Below are positions 1 through 8,810 of a stretch of DNA of 64,000 nt, in pieces. The notes below the pieces were generated by a model. It was not told the origin of the DNA and did no database searches. It saw nothing but the letters and a program-made list of their open reading frames with translations. Position numbers and translations under genes: made by a program. Origin of the DNA: an uncultured Lachnospiraceae bacterium (GTDB lineage: Bacteria > Bacillota > Clostridia > Lachnospirales > Lachnospiraceae); the NCBI GenBank assembly GCA_910587045.1, contig CAJULG010000009.1, forward strand, positions 60,246 through 124,245. The letters run 5' to 3'. The number at the start of each line of letters is the position of its first letter. The stretch's first letter is position 1.

Positions 1-2
1 AG

Positions 3-872
3 GAAGCTGTAGGGGAGCAAAAAGATGATGTGGAAATGACAGAGGAAGAGTTACAGGAGCAATGGAAAGATATCCAGCGGGAAATCTATAATATAGGTAC
101 CTATGAGGAATGGCAGCAAACGACAAATGATAATTCTTCAGATGAAATAAGTACATATTCCGTTTATGATGTGCCGGGGACATGGATTCAGGAAGCAGAT
201 GGGCGTTGGTGGTATAGACATGACAATGGAGGCTATACGACAAGAGACTGGGAACGTATTAATAATCGGTGGTATTATTTTGATGAACAAGGATATATGT
301 TTGTTGGCTGGCTAAATCTAAATGGTAACTGGTATTATCTGGATGATTCAGGTGCAATGCAGACTGGCTGGATCTTATCAAACGGGAAGTATTATTACTG
401 TTGTGAATCTGGGGAAATGTTGACAGGCTGGTTTCTGACTAATAATAAGTGGTATTATTGTACTGAAGGAAATGGAGACTGGGTGGATAATACAGGTACA
501 CAGATGGTTCAGGAAGCATTGAGATATGTAGGAAATCCATACGTATATGGTGGAAACAGTTTGACAAATGGAACAGATTGTTCCGGGTATGTAAAGCTCA
601 TTTCAGAGAAATTTGGTATTATAGTACCAAGGACATCAAAGGCGCAATATGCTTCATCAAGAAAAATTCAGCCGGCAGATGTTCAGCCGGGTGATCTGGT
701 ATTTTTCTATGGTAACGATGGAGTATACCATGTAGCGTTTTATTTGGGAAAGATAAATTACAACGGAACGACATACTATAATGCTATTGTGAGTGCTGCT
801 ACTTCACAGAGTGGTATTTGTGTTGAACAAAGATGGAGCTCTAATGTTTATTATGGAACATATTGGAGATAA
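3..872 (+). CDS. Choline-binding-repeat NlpC/P60 cell-wall hydrolase (5' end cut by window edge)
   Basis: Secreted peptidoglycan endopeptidase candidate. The frame is open from base 3, so the start and signal peptide lie outside the window; a GTG at 30 is in frame but has no convincing ribosome site. Counting from that GTG, residues 50-150 hold aromatic/glycine cell-wall-binding repeats (pattern GxWYYxxxxGxMxTGW) and residues 157-280 an NlpC/P60 domain with Cys184 in TDCSGY and His234 in YHVAFY, the expected catalytic pair. Such enzymes cut stem peptides, and the repeats bind wall or teichoic acid polymers. The segment just before the repeats is closely similar to that of the next gene, so the two are tandem paralogs with different tails. 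Family call is firm; the true N-terminus is unknown. Confidence 0.85.
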   Translation, partial: EAVGEQKDDVEMTEEELQEQWKDIQREIYNIGTYEEWQQTTNDNSSDEISTYSVYDVPGTWIQEADGRWWYRHDNGGYTTRDWERINNRWYYFDEQGYMFVGWLNLNGNWYYLDDSGAMQTGWILSNGKYYYCCESGEMLTGWFLTNNKWYYCTEGNGDWVDNTGTQMVQEALRYVGNPYVYGGNSLTNGTDCSGYVKLISEKFGIIVPRTSKAQYASSRKIQPADVQPGDLVFFYGNDGVYHVAFYLGKINYNGTTYYNAIVSAATSQSGICVEQRWSSNVYYGTYWR

Positions 873-901
873 AGAATACAATAATTAAGGAGGGTATGAC
901 A

Positions 902-1753
902 ATGAAGAAAAAAAAGTTTATTAAAGTAACAGCCCTGGCTGTTGCAGGATGCTTATTTACGCTTTCCATGCATGTAAATGTTTTTGCGGAAGAAGCAATT
1001 CAGCAGGAGGGATCCGGCTTAACGGATGCGGATCGGGAAGCCATGGATAACAGACCGTCAGAGATTATCGACATTGATACTCTGGCAGAATGGCAGCAGG
1101 CGGCAAATGAGAACACTGCCTATGTATACACCTGCTATTATGACATACCTGGAACATGGATACAGGAAGCGGATGGACGCTGGTGGTATCATCATAAGAA
1201 TGGAGGATATACCAAAGAAGCGTGGGAACGGATTAATGGAAAATGGTACTATTTTAATGCAGAAGGGTATATGTGCACCGGCTGGCTGGATATGGAAGGC
1301 AGATGGTTCTATCTGGGTACGACTGGTGACGGAGCCATGAAGACTGGCTGGCAGCAGGTGAACGGGACGTGGTATTATATGAATGCATCCGGTGTTTTGC
1401 AGTACAGCTGGCAGTTTATAAATGGAAAATGGTACTATTTTAACAGTGATGGAGCCATGGTGACCGGCTGGCTGCAACGAAAAGGCAAATGGTATTATCT
1501 GGGTGAATCCGGTGATGGTGCCATGAAGAGTGGCTGGCAGCAGATCGGTGATAAATGGTACTATCTGGGTACTTCCGGGGACGGTGCTATGGTGACCGGC
1601 TGGCTGAGGGAAGGCAATACCTGGTATTATCTAAAGGAGGATCGTTCCTCTCAGGGCTTCAGCACCTATGGCTCTATGGCAGCGAACGAAGATGTGCTGG
1701 TAAACGGTATTGTATACTTCTTCGACAGCTCCGGTAAGTGGATTGAAAAATAA
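902..1753 (+). CDS. Secreted choline-binding-repeat protein without catalytic domain
   Basis: The start is ATG 902, seven bases after the ribosome site AAGGAGGG at 887-894; the upstream in-frame ATG 896 is only one base from it. Residues 1-29 are a classical signal peptide (lysine-rich start, hydrophobic core, cleavage after VFA). The mature protein begins with a short charged region and then consists of about eight GW/choline-binding repeats (WYYF, GAMxTGW) to the C-terminus, with no enzymatic domain visible. It shares its pre-repeat module (motif PGTWIQEADGRWWY) with the preceding protein. Probably a surface-attached adhesin or wall-organising protein; function cannot be read further from sequence. 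Confidence 0.85.
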   Translation: MKKKKFIKVTALAVAGCLFTLSMHVNVFAEEAIQQEGSGLTDADREAMDNRPSEIIDIDTLAEWQQAANENTAYVYTCYYDIPGTWIQEADGRWWYHHKNGGYTKEAWERINGKWYYFNAEGYMCTGWLDMEGRWFYLGTTGDGAMKTGWQQVNGTWYYMNASGVLQYSWQFINGKWYYFNSDGAMVTGWLQRKGKWYYLGESGDGAMKSGWQQIGDKWYYLGTSGDGAMVTGWLREGNTWYYLKEDRSSQGFSTYGSMAANEDVLVNGIVYFFDSSGKWIEK

Positions 1754-1829
1754 AATGAAAAAAATGCTTGCATTTTTAGAAAAGATGGTATATCTTAATT
1801 CTAGCAGGCATACAAAGTGAGTATGGAAC

Positions 1830-1864
1830 AAAGGTGTTCTCTTAATGGAGGACACCTTTTTTGC
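1830..1864 (+). terminator. Rho-independent terminator after cell-wall gene
   Basis: Inverted repeat AAAGGTGT...ACACCTTT with a short extra TCTC/GAGG pairing, followed by a run of T. It separates the cell-wall genes from glnN. Confidence 0.8.
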
Positions 1865-1938
1865 GTGGTGAGAATCTATCTGCTGTGCGGGTAGTCTGCA
1901 ATTCCACTGAGAAAATAGCAGGAAAGGAAGTATTTATT

Positions 1939-4041
1939 ATGCAAAAAGTAACAGAGATTTTTGGATCCTATGTATTTGATGACGCAACAATGAAGGAACG
2001 CCTTCCAAAGTCTACATATCGGGAACTGAGAAAGACCATTGAGTTTGGCGAACCCTTGAACAATGATGTTGCAGATGATGTTGCACTTGCCATGAAGGAC
2101 TGGGCGATCGATCTGGGAGCAACCCATTATACCCATGTGTTTATTCCGTTAACGGAAACCACTGCTGAGAAGCATGATTCCTTCATCAATCCGATCGGCG
2201 GCGGCAGGGTCATGATGGAGTTTACCGGTAAGGATCTGCTCCGGGCAGAGCCGGATGCATCCTCCTTCCCGTCCGGCGGTATCCGTGCCACCTGTGCAGC
2301 CAGAGGCTATACCGCATGGGATTGTACTTCACCGGCTTATGTAAAGACCAGTCTGGATGGCTGTTCCGTATTGTGTATTCCGACTGCATTTACCTCCTAT
2401 ACAGGAGAATCCCTGGACTATAAGACACCGCTGCTTCGTTCCATGGATGCCCTGAGCAGAGAGGCAAAGCGTGTGCTGGCATACTTTGGAAAGGAGCCGG
2501 CAAAGGTAACTGCCAATGTAGGCCCAGAACAGGAATACTTTCTGGTGGATAAGAAAAAATATATGAAGCGGGAGGATCTGAAGCTCACCGGACGGACCTT
2601 ATTCGGTGCACCGGCACCGAAGGGACAGGAATTGGATGACCAGTATTTTGGCACGATCAAGGAGAAGGTTTCCTCCTTCATGAGTGATCTGAATGCGGAG
2701 CTTTGGAAATATGGTATTACAGCCAAGACCCAGCATAACGAGGTTGCACCGGCACAGCATGAGATCGCTCCGATCTTCGGTTCCACCAATGTGGCTACCG
2801 ATAATAACCATCTGCTGATGGAAACGCTGCAGAAGGTTGCATTGCGGGATGATCTGGCCTGCCTGTTATACGAGAAGCCGTTTGCAGGCGTCAATGGCTC
2901 CGGTAAGCATAATAACTGGTCCTTTAGTACCAGCGATGGTGAGAATCTGATGGATCCGGGACCGACGCCGGAGACGAATATCCAGTTCCAGTTGTTCCTG
3001 GCAGCAGTGCTGGCAGCAGTCGATAACAACGCAGAGATATTAAGATTATCTGCTTCCTCTGCCGGAAATGATCATAGATTAGGAGCAAATGAAGCACCTC
3101 CTGCCATCATTTCCGCTTATCTGGGAGAACAGTTGGAAGCGGTTGTAGACCAGATTATTAAAAAGGGTGTGGCAGAAAGCAGCCCGGCGGCAAAGATGTA
3201 TGAGTCCGGTGTATCCACCCTTCCATCCTTCCGTATGGATGCTACAGACCGGAACCGGACTTCTCCATTTGCATTTACTGGTAATAAGTTTGAATTCCGT
3301 ATGGTAGGTTCCACCCAGTCCATCGCAATGCCGAATATGATGCTGAATACGATTGTTGCAAATGAGCTGGCTCTGATCGCAGACCGTCTGGATGCAGCAG
3401 AAGATGCGGATGCCTGCATTCAGGAGATTATTCGGGAGTTGTTAACGAAGCATCAGAGAATTATCTTCAATGGCAATGGTTATTCAGAGGAATGGGTAGC
3501 AGAGGCTGCAAAACGCGGACTTCCGAATATTCCTTGCATGGTGGAGGCAGTACCTTATCTGACCTCTGAGAAGACGATTGAGGTATTTCGTCGGATGGGC
3601 GTCATGAATCAGACAGAGCTGGAAGCCAGGGCGGAGGTTATGCTTGAGAATTATGCGAAAAAGATTCAGATTGAAGCCCGTACCATGATTGAGATGGCAA
3701 ACAAGCAGATCATACCGGCAGTTATGGATTATGAAGGAAAGCTGGCTATCGAAGCAAAGAATATATCTCTGATCGGAATCGAGCCAGAGGCACAGAAAGA
3801 ACTGATCGCCCAGATCAATGAAGTGCTGATTGAATTAAAGGCAGCAACTGCCAGATTTAAGGAAATCGTAGATAAGTCTTCTGAATATGAGGAGGACATC
3901 CCGGCATGGGCAACCTATTGTCATGATCAGATATTTCTGTCTATGGGAACGGTAAGAGAACCGGCAGACACCCTGGAGCTTCTGGTGGCAAAGGAAGCAT
4001 GGCCGTTTCCAACCTATGGCGACCTGCTGTTCGAACAGTAA
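1939..4041 (+). CDS. glnN: Glutamine synthetase type III
   Basis: Cytoplasmic ammonia assimilation: glutamate + NH3 + ATP to glutamine. The 700-residue length is the size of GSIII, roughly 1.5 times the usual GSI. Visible motifs are NVGPEQEYFLVD (metal/glutamate-binding Glu), KHNNWSFST and NEAPPAIISAYLGEQL, all typical of GSIII. The start ATG 1939 follows AAAGGAAG at 1923-1930; an open frame continues upstream to 1861 but has no ribosome site and overlaps the preceding terminator. Monocistronic by layout, with terminators on both sides. No regulator gene is adjacent. High confidence. Confidence 0.96.
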   Translation: MQKVTEIFGSYVFDDATMKERLPKSTYRELRKTIEFGEPLNNDVADDVALAMKDWAIDLGATHYTHVFIPLTETTAEKHDSFINPIGGGRVMMEFTGKDLLRAEPDASSFPSGGIRATCAARGYTAWDCTSPAYVKTSLDGCSVLCIPTAFTSYTGESLDYKTPLLRSMDALSREAKRVLAYFGKEPAKVTANVGPEQEYFLVDKKKYMKREDLKLTGRTLFGAPAPKGQELDDQYFGTIKEKVSSFMSDLNAELWKYGITAKTQHNEVAPAQHEIAPIFGSTNVATDNNHLLMETLQKVALRDDLACLLYEKPFAGVNGSGKHNNWSFSTSDGENLMDPGPTPETNIQFQLFLAAVLAAVDNNAEILRLSASSAGNDHRLGANEAPPAIISAYLGEQLEAVVDQIIKKGVAESSPAAKMYESGVSTLPSFRMDATDRNRTSPFAFTGNKFEFRMVGSTQSIAMPNMMLNTIVANELALIADRLDAAEDADACIQEIIRELLTKHQRIIFNGNGYSEEWVAEAAKRGLPNIPCMVEAVPYLTSEKTIEVFRRMGVMNQTELEARAEVMLENYAKKIQIEARTMIEMANKQIIPAVMDYEGKLAIEAKNISLIGIEPEAQKELIAQINEVLIELKAATARFKEIVDKSSEYEEDIPAWATYCHDQIFLSMGTVREPADTLELLVAKEAWPFPTYGDLLFEQ

Positions 4042-4062
4042 GATATTAAATAGCAGTATTGA

Positions 4063-4115
4063 CGGTCTGTTATACAGACCGGGGGTGAAAGGGAGTCGTT
4101 TTTGGCTCCCTTTTT
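4063..4115 (+). terminator. Tandem hairpins / terminator after glnN
   Basis: Two hairpins: CGGTCTGT/ACAGACCG at 4063-4081, then AAAGGGAG/CTCCCTTT at 4088-4113 followed by T5. The second has the form of an intrinsic terminator. Confidence 0.8.
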
Positions 4116-4159
4116 GTTTAAGAAAAATGAAGTTTTTTGTCTGCTTCGTTATCTGCAAA

Positions 4160-4275
4160 GTCAATAACCCCGCTACAAGCAGTGGGGCATGAAATTTGAT
4201 GCATCCCAGGGAGCGGGGTATTGACCCTCGCGGCATTCGCCAAATGCTCGTGCGAGCACGGCACTTGGCTCATTG
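4160..4275. other. Structured GC-rich intergenic element
   Basis: This non-coding stretch has dense dyad symmetry. An outer pair GTCAATAACCCCGCT (4160-4174) and AGCGGGGTATTGAC (4212-4225) is complementary apart from one bulged A. It is followed by a nested hairpin built on CGCGG...CCGCG, GCCAAATGC...GCACTTGGC and the apical TGCTCG/CGAGCA. It is much more GC-rich than the flanks. It could be a mobile REP-like element or a small structured RNA. I saw only one copy in this window. Confidence 0.5.
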
Positions 4276-4382
4276 CCCGCGGGAATAAAAAATCCCTGAA
4301 ATTAACTAAAATTAGGGCTGTATAGATTGCATGTTTTGCGTTATACTAAGGATACGAAAAAGTGAAATCAGGATGTACGATA

Positions 4383-5333
4383 ATGAACGAGGAAAGAAGA
4401 AAACGGATTGATCGTTATAAATTATATATAATCTGGTTCTTTCTCGGTGTAACGATCCTGCCGATCATAGTGAGCAGTCTTCTGTTGATCAAGGTGGATG
4501 CTTTGGAGCAGAAGGTTCTGGCCATGGCAGATATTCCGGGAAGTGATAATATGACATTGATTTCCAGTGGAGAGGCATTAATGTCCAACCCGAATGTCAA
4601 TCTGGAATTTCTGCAGGGGGAGAACAAGGAAGGCCTGGTAGAACCGGACGGGCTGGAGCGAAAGGATCCGGATAATTTTGATGGAAAGAAGCGGGTTTAT
4701 CTGACCTTTGATGATGGCCCGAGTATATATACCGGACAGATTCTGGACATACTGGCTGCCAATGATGTAAAGGCAACCTTCTTTGTGATCGCCAGAGAAG
4801 ACGAAGCCTATTGGGATTATTATAACCGGATCATTGATGAGGGGCATGTATTGGGAATGCATTCGTATACTCATAATTATTCGCAGGTTTATGCGTCCCT
4901 GGATGCCTTTGAAAATGATGTAGACCGTCTGTCTCAGTTTTTATATGAACGGACCGGAATTCATCCTACAATCTACCGTTTTCCGGGAGGCAGCAGTAAT
5001 TCTGTCTGTCATGTACCCATGGAGGAATGTATTGCCTATCTGAATGAACAGGGAATCACATATTATGACTGGAATGCTTTGAATGGCGATGCGGTCACGA
5101 ATGAGCTTTCCACCGATAAGCTGATCGAAAATATTATGACCAGTGTGCGCCAAAATAATACCTCCATTGTATTGATGCATGATATTCCATCCCGCCATAA
5201 CACGGTAGAGAGTCTGCAGGAGCTGATTGATATATTAAAGGAAGAAGGCTATGAGATCCTTCCGATTGATGAAAATACACCGCTGGTGCAGCACGTTTCC
5301 TATGATAAGGGCTTTCAGAATGCGGCGGATTAG
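4383..5333 (+). CDS. Membrane-anchored polysaccharide deacetylase (NodB domain)
   Basis: Cell-surface zinc-dependent deacetylase acting on peptidoglycan or another N-acetylated glycan. One N-terminal transmembrane helix (about residues 13-33) anchors it, followed by a linker and then the NodB domain. Motifs in order: TFDDGPS (metal and base Asp pair), HSYTHNYS (zinc-binding His-x3-His), RFPGGS, DWNALNGDA and LMHDI. A GTG at 4362 is an alternative start seven codons upstream; ATG 4383 is preferred because it leaves a normal leader after a possible -10 TATACT at 4343. It is transcribed toward folC with a 30-bp gap, so the two may share a transcript. The exact substrate is not determinable. Confidence 0.9.
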   Translation: MNEERRKRIDRYKLYIIWFFLGVTILPIIVSSLLLIKVDALEQKVLAMADIPGSDNMTLISSGEALMSNPNVNLEFLQGENKEGLVEPDGLERKDPDNFDGKKRVYLTFDDGPSIYTGQILDILAANDVKATFFVIAREDEAYWDYYNRIIDEGHVLGMHSYTHNYSQVYASLDAFENDVDRLSQFLYERTGIHPTIYRFPGGSSNSVCHVPMEECIAYLNEQGITYYDWNALNGDAVTNELSTDKLIENIMTSVRQNNTSIVLMHDIPSRHNTVESLQELIDILKEEGYEILPIDENTPLVQHVSYDKGFQNAAD

Positions 5334-5363
5334 CGGAAAGGTATAGCGGCAGAGGAGGACAGC

Positions 5364-6665
5364 ATGAATGAGACAGAAGCTATGCAATATATAGCAGAGA
5401 AAAACCGGCTGGGAAGTGTATTAGGCTTAGAGAATATAAAGGAATTACTGCGGCGCTTAGGGAATCCGCAGGATCATTGCAGAGTAGTGCACATTGCAGG
5501 AACCAATGGGAAGGGCTCCATCCTTGCATATATAGATGCTGTACTGCGGGATGCAGGCTATCAGGTAGGAAGATATATCTCTCCTACCGTATTTTCTTAT
5601 CTGGAACGTTTCCAGATCAATGGTGAATATATGGATCGCAGTATATTTGCAACTTTGCTGACCCGGGTTGCAGTTGTACTGGAGGATATGGAACAGGATG
5701 GTTATACCGGGACCACTGCCTTTGAAATTGAAACTGCTCTGGCATTTCTTTATTTCTTTGAAATGAAAACAGATTTTGTCCTGCTGGAGACCGGAATCGG
5801 AGGCAGGCTGGATGCAACGAATGTTGTAAAAGCACCGGTTTGTACGATCCTTGCATCTGTTCGTATGGATCATATGAAAATATTAGGAAATACCATATCA
5901 CAGATTGCATATGAAAAGACAGGTATTTTACGGGATGATGTGCCCTGTGTCGTATATCCCCTGAATGCAGAAGCCATGCCTGTGATCCGGCAGGAATGCA
6001 GTTTACATAACATAGATCCCATCGTGCCGGATCTGGCAGAATTAACGATAGAAAAGGAAGATTTATATTGCGAACAGTTTAGTTATAAAAATGTGAATTA
6101 CAAAACTTCTTTACTTGGAAAACATCAGATATACAATGCAATCACAGCTATAGAAGCATTGAATATCACAAAAAACAAATTAAATATTGATTTGAAAAAA
6201 GAAAACATCCAAAAGGGTTTACATAACGCCAAATGGAAGGGCAGATTTGAGATATTGGAGCGAAGCCCATATGTGATCCGGGATGGAGCGCATAATAATG
6301 ATGCAGCGGAACAACTGTATGAACAACTGACAAAGCATTTTACAAACCACCGGATTACCTTTATAATAGGAGTATTAGAGGATAAGGAGCATTATGCCCT
6401 GTTATCCCGTCTGGTACCGCTTGCTTCCAGGGTATACGTGCTGACGGTTCCGGATAATCCAAGAGCGTTACCGGCAGACCGGCTTGCGGAGGAAGCAAAC
6501 ATGTTTTGTCAGGAGGTTCATATTGCAGACAGCCCGGAAGAGGCATATCGTCTGGCCAGAGCGGAGGCGAAGGAGGATGACGTGATAGTGGCATTCGGGT
6601 CTTTATACTATATTGGAAGAATTGGGGACAGAAATGGAACGACTGAACAGACTTCTAAAGCATGA
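5364..6665 (+). CDS. folC: Folylpolyglutamate / dihydrofolate synthase, first copy
   Basis: Adds glutamate to dihydropteroate and/or folates in the cytoplasm using ATP. The 433-residue protein has the Mur-ligase P-loop AGTNGKGS at residues 45-52, the folate-binding TSPT-like SPTVFSYLERF segment, ETGIGGRLDATNV and RDGAHNNDAA. The ribosome site GAGGAGGA precedes ATG 5364. It heads a folate cluster (HD protein, folP, folB-folK). A second FolC is encoded at 46313, so the two may divide the synthase activities; which does which cannot be told here. Confidence 0.93.
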   Translation: MNETEAMQYIAEKNRLGSVLGLENIKELLRRLGNPQDHCRVVHIAGTNGKGSILAYIDAVLRDAGYQVGRYISPTVFSYLERFQINGEYMDRSIFATLLTRVAVVLEDMEQDGYTGTTAFEIETALAFLYFFEMKTDFVLLETGIGGRLDATNVVKAPVCTILASVRMDHMKILGNTISQIAYEKTGILRDDVPCVVYPLNAEAMPVIRQECSLHNIDPIVPDLAELTIEKEDLYCEQFSYKNVNYKTSLLGKHQIYNAITAIEALNITKNKLNIDLKKENIQKGLHNAKWKGRFEILERSPYVIRDGAHNNDAAEQLYEQLTKHFTNHRITFIIGVLEDKEHYALLSRLVPLASRVYVLTVPDNPRALPADRLAEEANMFCQEVHIADSPEEAYRLARAEAKEDDVIVAFGSLYYIGRIGDRNGTTEQTSKA

Positions 6666-7116
6666 ATTATTTCAGGACTGTATGAAACGAATCGGACAGG
6701 CGGAGCAGGATCGGATCTATTGCAGACATGACAGGAAGCATTCCCTGGATGTTGCCAGGATTGCATATATTCTAAATATGGAGGAGCAGACGGGGTTTGA
6801 CAAGGAATTCATTTATGCCATGGCGCTGCTTCATGATTTAGGACGCAGTGAGGAATATGAACAGGGACGGTCGCATCATGAAGCAGGCGCAGAGCTGGCG
6901 GCACAGATATTGCCGGAATGCGGATTTACTCCGGAAGAGACTAAACGGATCTGTACTGCCATTGCTGCTCATAAAAATGCTGGTGATGAAGGGGCGGATT
7001 CCTGTGTCCGGCTTCTCTACCGGGCCGATAAACTATCGCGGGACTGCTATGATTGTTTGGCTACGGAAACGTGTTACTGGAAAGAAGAATGCAGGAATTA
7101 TAAGGTTTTATATTGA
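6634..7116 (+). CDS. HD-domain phosphohydrolase in folate operon
   Basis: A 160-residue single HD domain. Visible are the first His in HDRKHSLDVA, the HD pair in LLHDLGR, the HHEAG segment and a late Asp in RADKLSRDC. These ligate a metal for phosphohydrolase chemistry. The start is ATG 6634, behind GGGGA and overlapping the end of folC by 32 bp, which implies translational coupling; a TTG at 6613 is an alternative. Sitting between folC and folP, it may act on a pterin phosphate or related metabolite, but this is inference from position only. folE itself is not seen in the cluster. Confidence 0.85.
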   Translation: MERLNRLLKHELFQDCMKRIGQAEQDRIYCRHDRKHSLDVARIAYILNMEEQTGFDKEFIYAMALLHDLGRSEEYEQGRSHHEAGAELAAQILPECGFTPEETKRICTAIAAHKNAGDEGADSCVRLLYRADKLSRDCYDCLATETCYWKEECRNYKVLY

Positions 7117-7140
7117 TTATTAAACAAGCAAACGGAGGCT

Positions 7141-7959
7141 TTGAAAAACGTGAAGATCGGAAAACGGATATTTGATACCGAACATGAGGTATATATAATG
7201 GGGATTTTGAATATAACCCCGGACTCCTTTTCGGATGGCGGGAAATATGAGCAGATGGATCAGGCGTTATATCATGGCGAGGCGTTGCTTCAGGCAGGAG
7301 CGGATATCCTGGATATCGGCGGTGAATCCACCCGGCCGGGCCATAGCAGGATTACGGAAGAGGAAGAGATCGCAAGGGTATGTCCGGTTATAGAGGCAAT
7401 TAAAAGAAGAATGGATGTGCCGGTTTCTCTTGACACTTATAAGTCGGGCGTTGCAAAGGCAGGCATACAGGCAGGCGCAGATATGATCAATGATATCTGG
7501 GGACTGAAATGGGATGGGACGATGGCAAAAGTCATTGCAGATGGACAGGTGGCTGCCTGTCTGATGCACAACCGGAAAAAAGCAGAATATGATGATTTTC
7601 TGTCTGATGTGACGGAGGATTTAAGAGAAAGTCTGCAACTGGCACAACAGGCCGGAATCGATATGGAACAGGTATGTATTGATCCCGGTATCGGATTTGC
7701 AAAGAGTCTGGAACAGAATCTGCTGCTGATGAGACATCTGGAACGATTACAGGAACTGCGCTATCCTGTTCTGCTTGGCACTTCCCGGAAGTCCATGATC
7801 GGGCTGACACTGGGACTGCCGGTAGAAGAGCGGGAGGAAGGAACCTTAGCGACAACCGTATGGGGGATTCAAAAGGGATGTTCCATCATACGGGTGCATG
7901 ATGTATTGAAGAATCTGCGGGCAGTGAAGATGACTCTGGCAATGCTTCGGGCAGAGTAG
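7141..7959 (+). CDS. folP: Dihydropteroate synthase
   Basis: Condenses 6-hydroxymethyl-dihydropterin pyrophosphate with p-aminobenzoate, the sulfonamide target. Motifs are complete: MGILNITPDSFSDGG, ADILDIGGESTRPG, SLDTYK, INDIWG, DPGIGFAKS and GTSRKSMIG. The start is uncertain: TTG 7141 is 2 bases and GTG 7150 is 11 bases from GGAGG at 7134-7138. The N-terminus would differ by three residues. It lies 24 bp after the HD gene and 20 bp before folB-folK, in one operon. Confidence 0.95.
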   Translation: MKNVKIGKRIFDTEHEVYIMGILNITPDSFSDGGKYEQMDQALYHGEALLQAGADILDIGGESTRPGHSRITEEEEIARVCPVIEAIKRRMDVPVSLDTYKSGVAKAGIQAGADMINDIWGLKWDGTMAKVIADGQVAACLMHNRKKAEYDDFLSDVTEDLRESLQLAQQAGIDMEQVCIDPGIGFAKSLEQNLLLMRHLERLQELRYPVLLGTSRKSMIGLTLGLPVEEREEGTLATTVWGIQKGCSIIRVHDVLKNLRAVKMTLAMLRAE

Positions 7960-7979
7960 CCCAGAAAAGAGAAAAGGAT

Positions 7980-8810
7980 ATGGATGAAATTCGGATTTCC
8001 AATTTAGAAGTGTTCTGCCATCACGGTGTATACGAGGAAGAGAATACCTTAGGGCAGAAGTTTCTGGTATCAGCGGTTCTTTATACGGATACCAGACGGG
8101 CAGGGAAGACAGATTCTCTGGAGTATTCCATACATTATGGTGATGTCTGTCATGAGATCAAGCGGATCATGAAGGAGCGGAATTATAAGCTGCTGGAGAC
8201 TGTAGCGGAGACGATCGCAGAGCAGCTTTTACGAAAGTATGCCACTCTGGAAGCTGTCCGCCTGGAGATCAAGAAGCCCTGGGCGCCTATTATGCTGCCG
8301 ATAGATACGGTATCTGTGGTAATTAAGCGAGGCTGGCATACCGTATATTTCAGCATTGGATCAAATATGGGTGATAAGAAGGCACATTTGGATTATGCAG
8401 TGGATCAGCTGCAGAGTCATCCGTGCTATAAGGATGTTGTGGTATCTTCTTATATTGAGACAGAACCCTATGGTTACCAGGAGCAGGAAGTATTTCTAAA
8501 TGCCTGTATTGGCTGTAAGACGCTGTTTACACCGGAAGAGGTGCTGGAGCAGATTCATCTGCTGGAAACAGAACGGGGACGGACACGGGAGATTCACTGG
8601 GGGCCGAGGACGCTTGATATAGATATTCTGTTTTATGATAAGGAATTGATTGAAACCGGTACGTTATGTATCCCTCATCCGGAAATACCGTTGCGGACCT
8701 TTGTATTGATACCTCTGGCAGAGCTGGCGCCGAACCTTCGGCATCCGGGAACTGGCAGGACGGTGCAGCAGATGTTGAATGACATAAGACAGAAGGAAGA
8801 AAATGGATAA
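7980..8810 (+). CDS. folK: Dihydroneopterin aldolase - HPPK fusion
   Basis: Bifunctional folate enzyme. Residues 1-118 are FolB (VFCHHGVYEEEN, a conserved Glu and a Lys near IKKPWAP), which makes 6-hydroxymethyl-dihydropterin. Residues 120-276 are FolK (FSIGSNMGDK, ETEPYG, GPRTLDIDILFYD), which pyrophosphorylates it to feed FolP. The FolB-FolK fusion is common in Clostridia. The ATG at 7980 has its AAGGA very close, but the start matches the normal FolB N-terminus. The stop overlaps the pheA start by 8 bp. Confidence 0.95.
   Translation: MDEIRISNLEVFCHHGVYEEENTLGQKFLVSAVLYTDTRRAGKTDSLEYSIHYGDVCHEIKRIMKERNYKLLETVAETIAEQLLRKYATLEAVRLEIKKPWAPIMLPIDTVSVVIKRGWHTVYFSIGSNMGDKKAHLDYAVDQLQSHPCYKDVVVSSYIETEPYGYQEQEVFLNACIGCKTLFTPEEVLEQIHLLETERGRTREIHWGPRTLDIDILFYDKELIETGTLCIPHPEIPLRTFVLIPLAELAPNLRHPGTGRTVQQMLNDIRQKEENG

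Noticed and set aside
2418..3029. 203-residue antisense frame within glnN
   Set aside because: Serine/leucine-rich shadow of the glutamine synthetase coding strand, without supporting signals.
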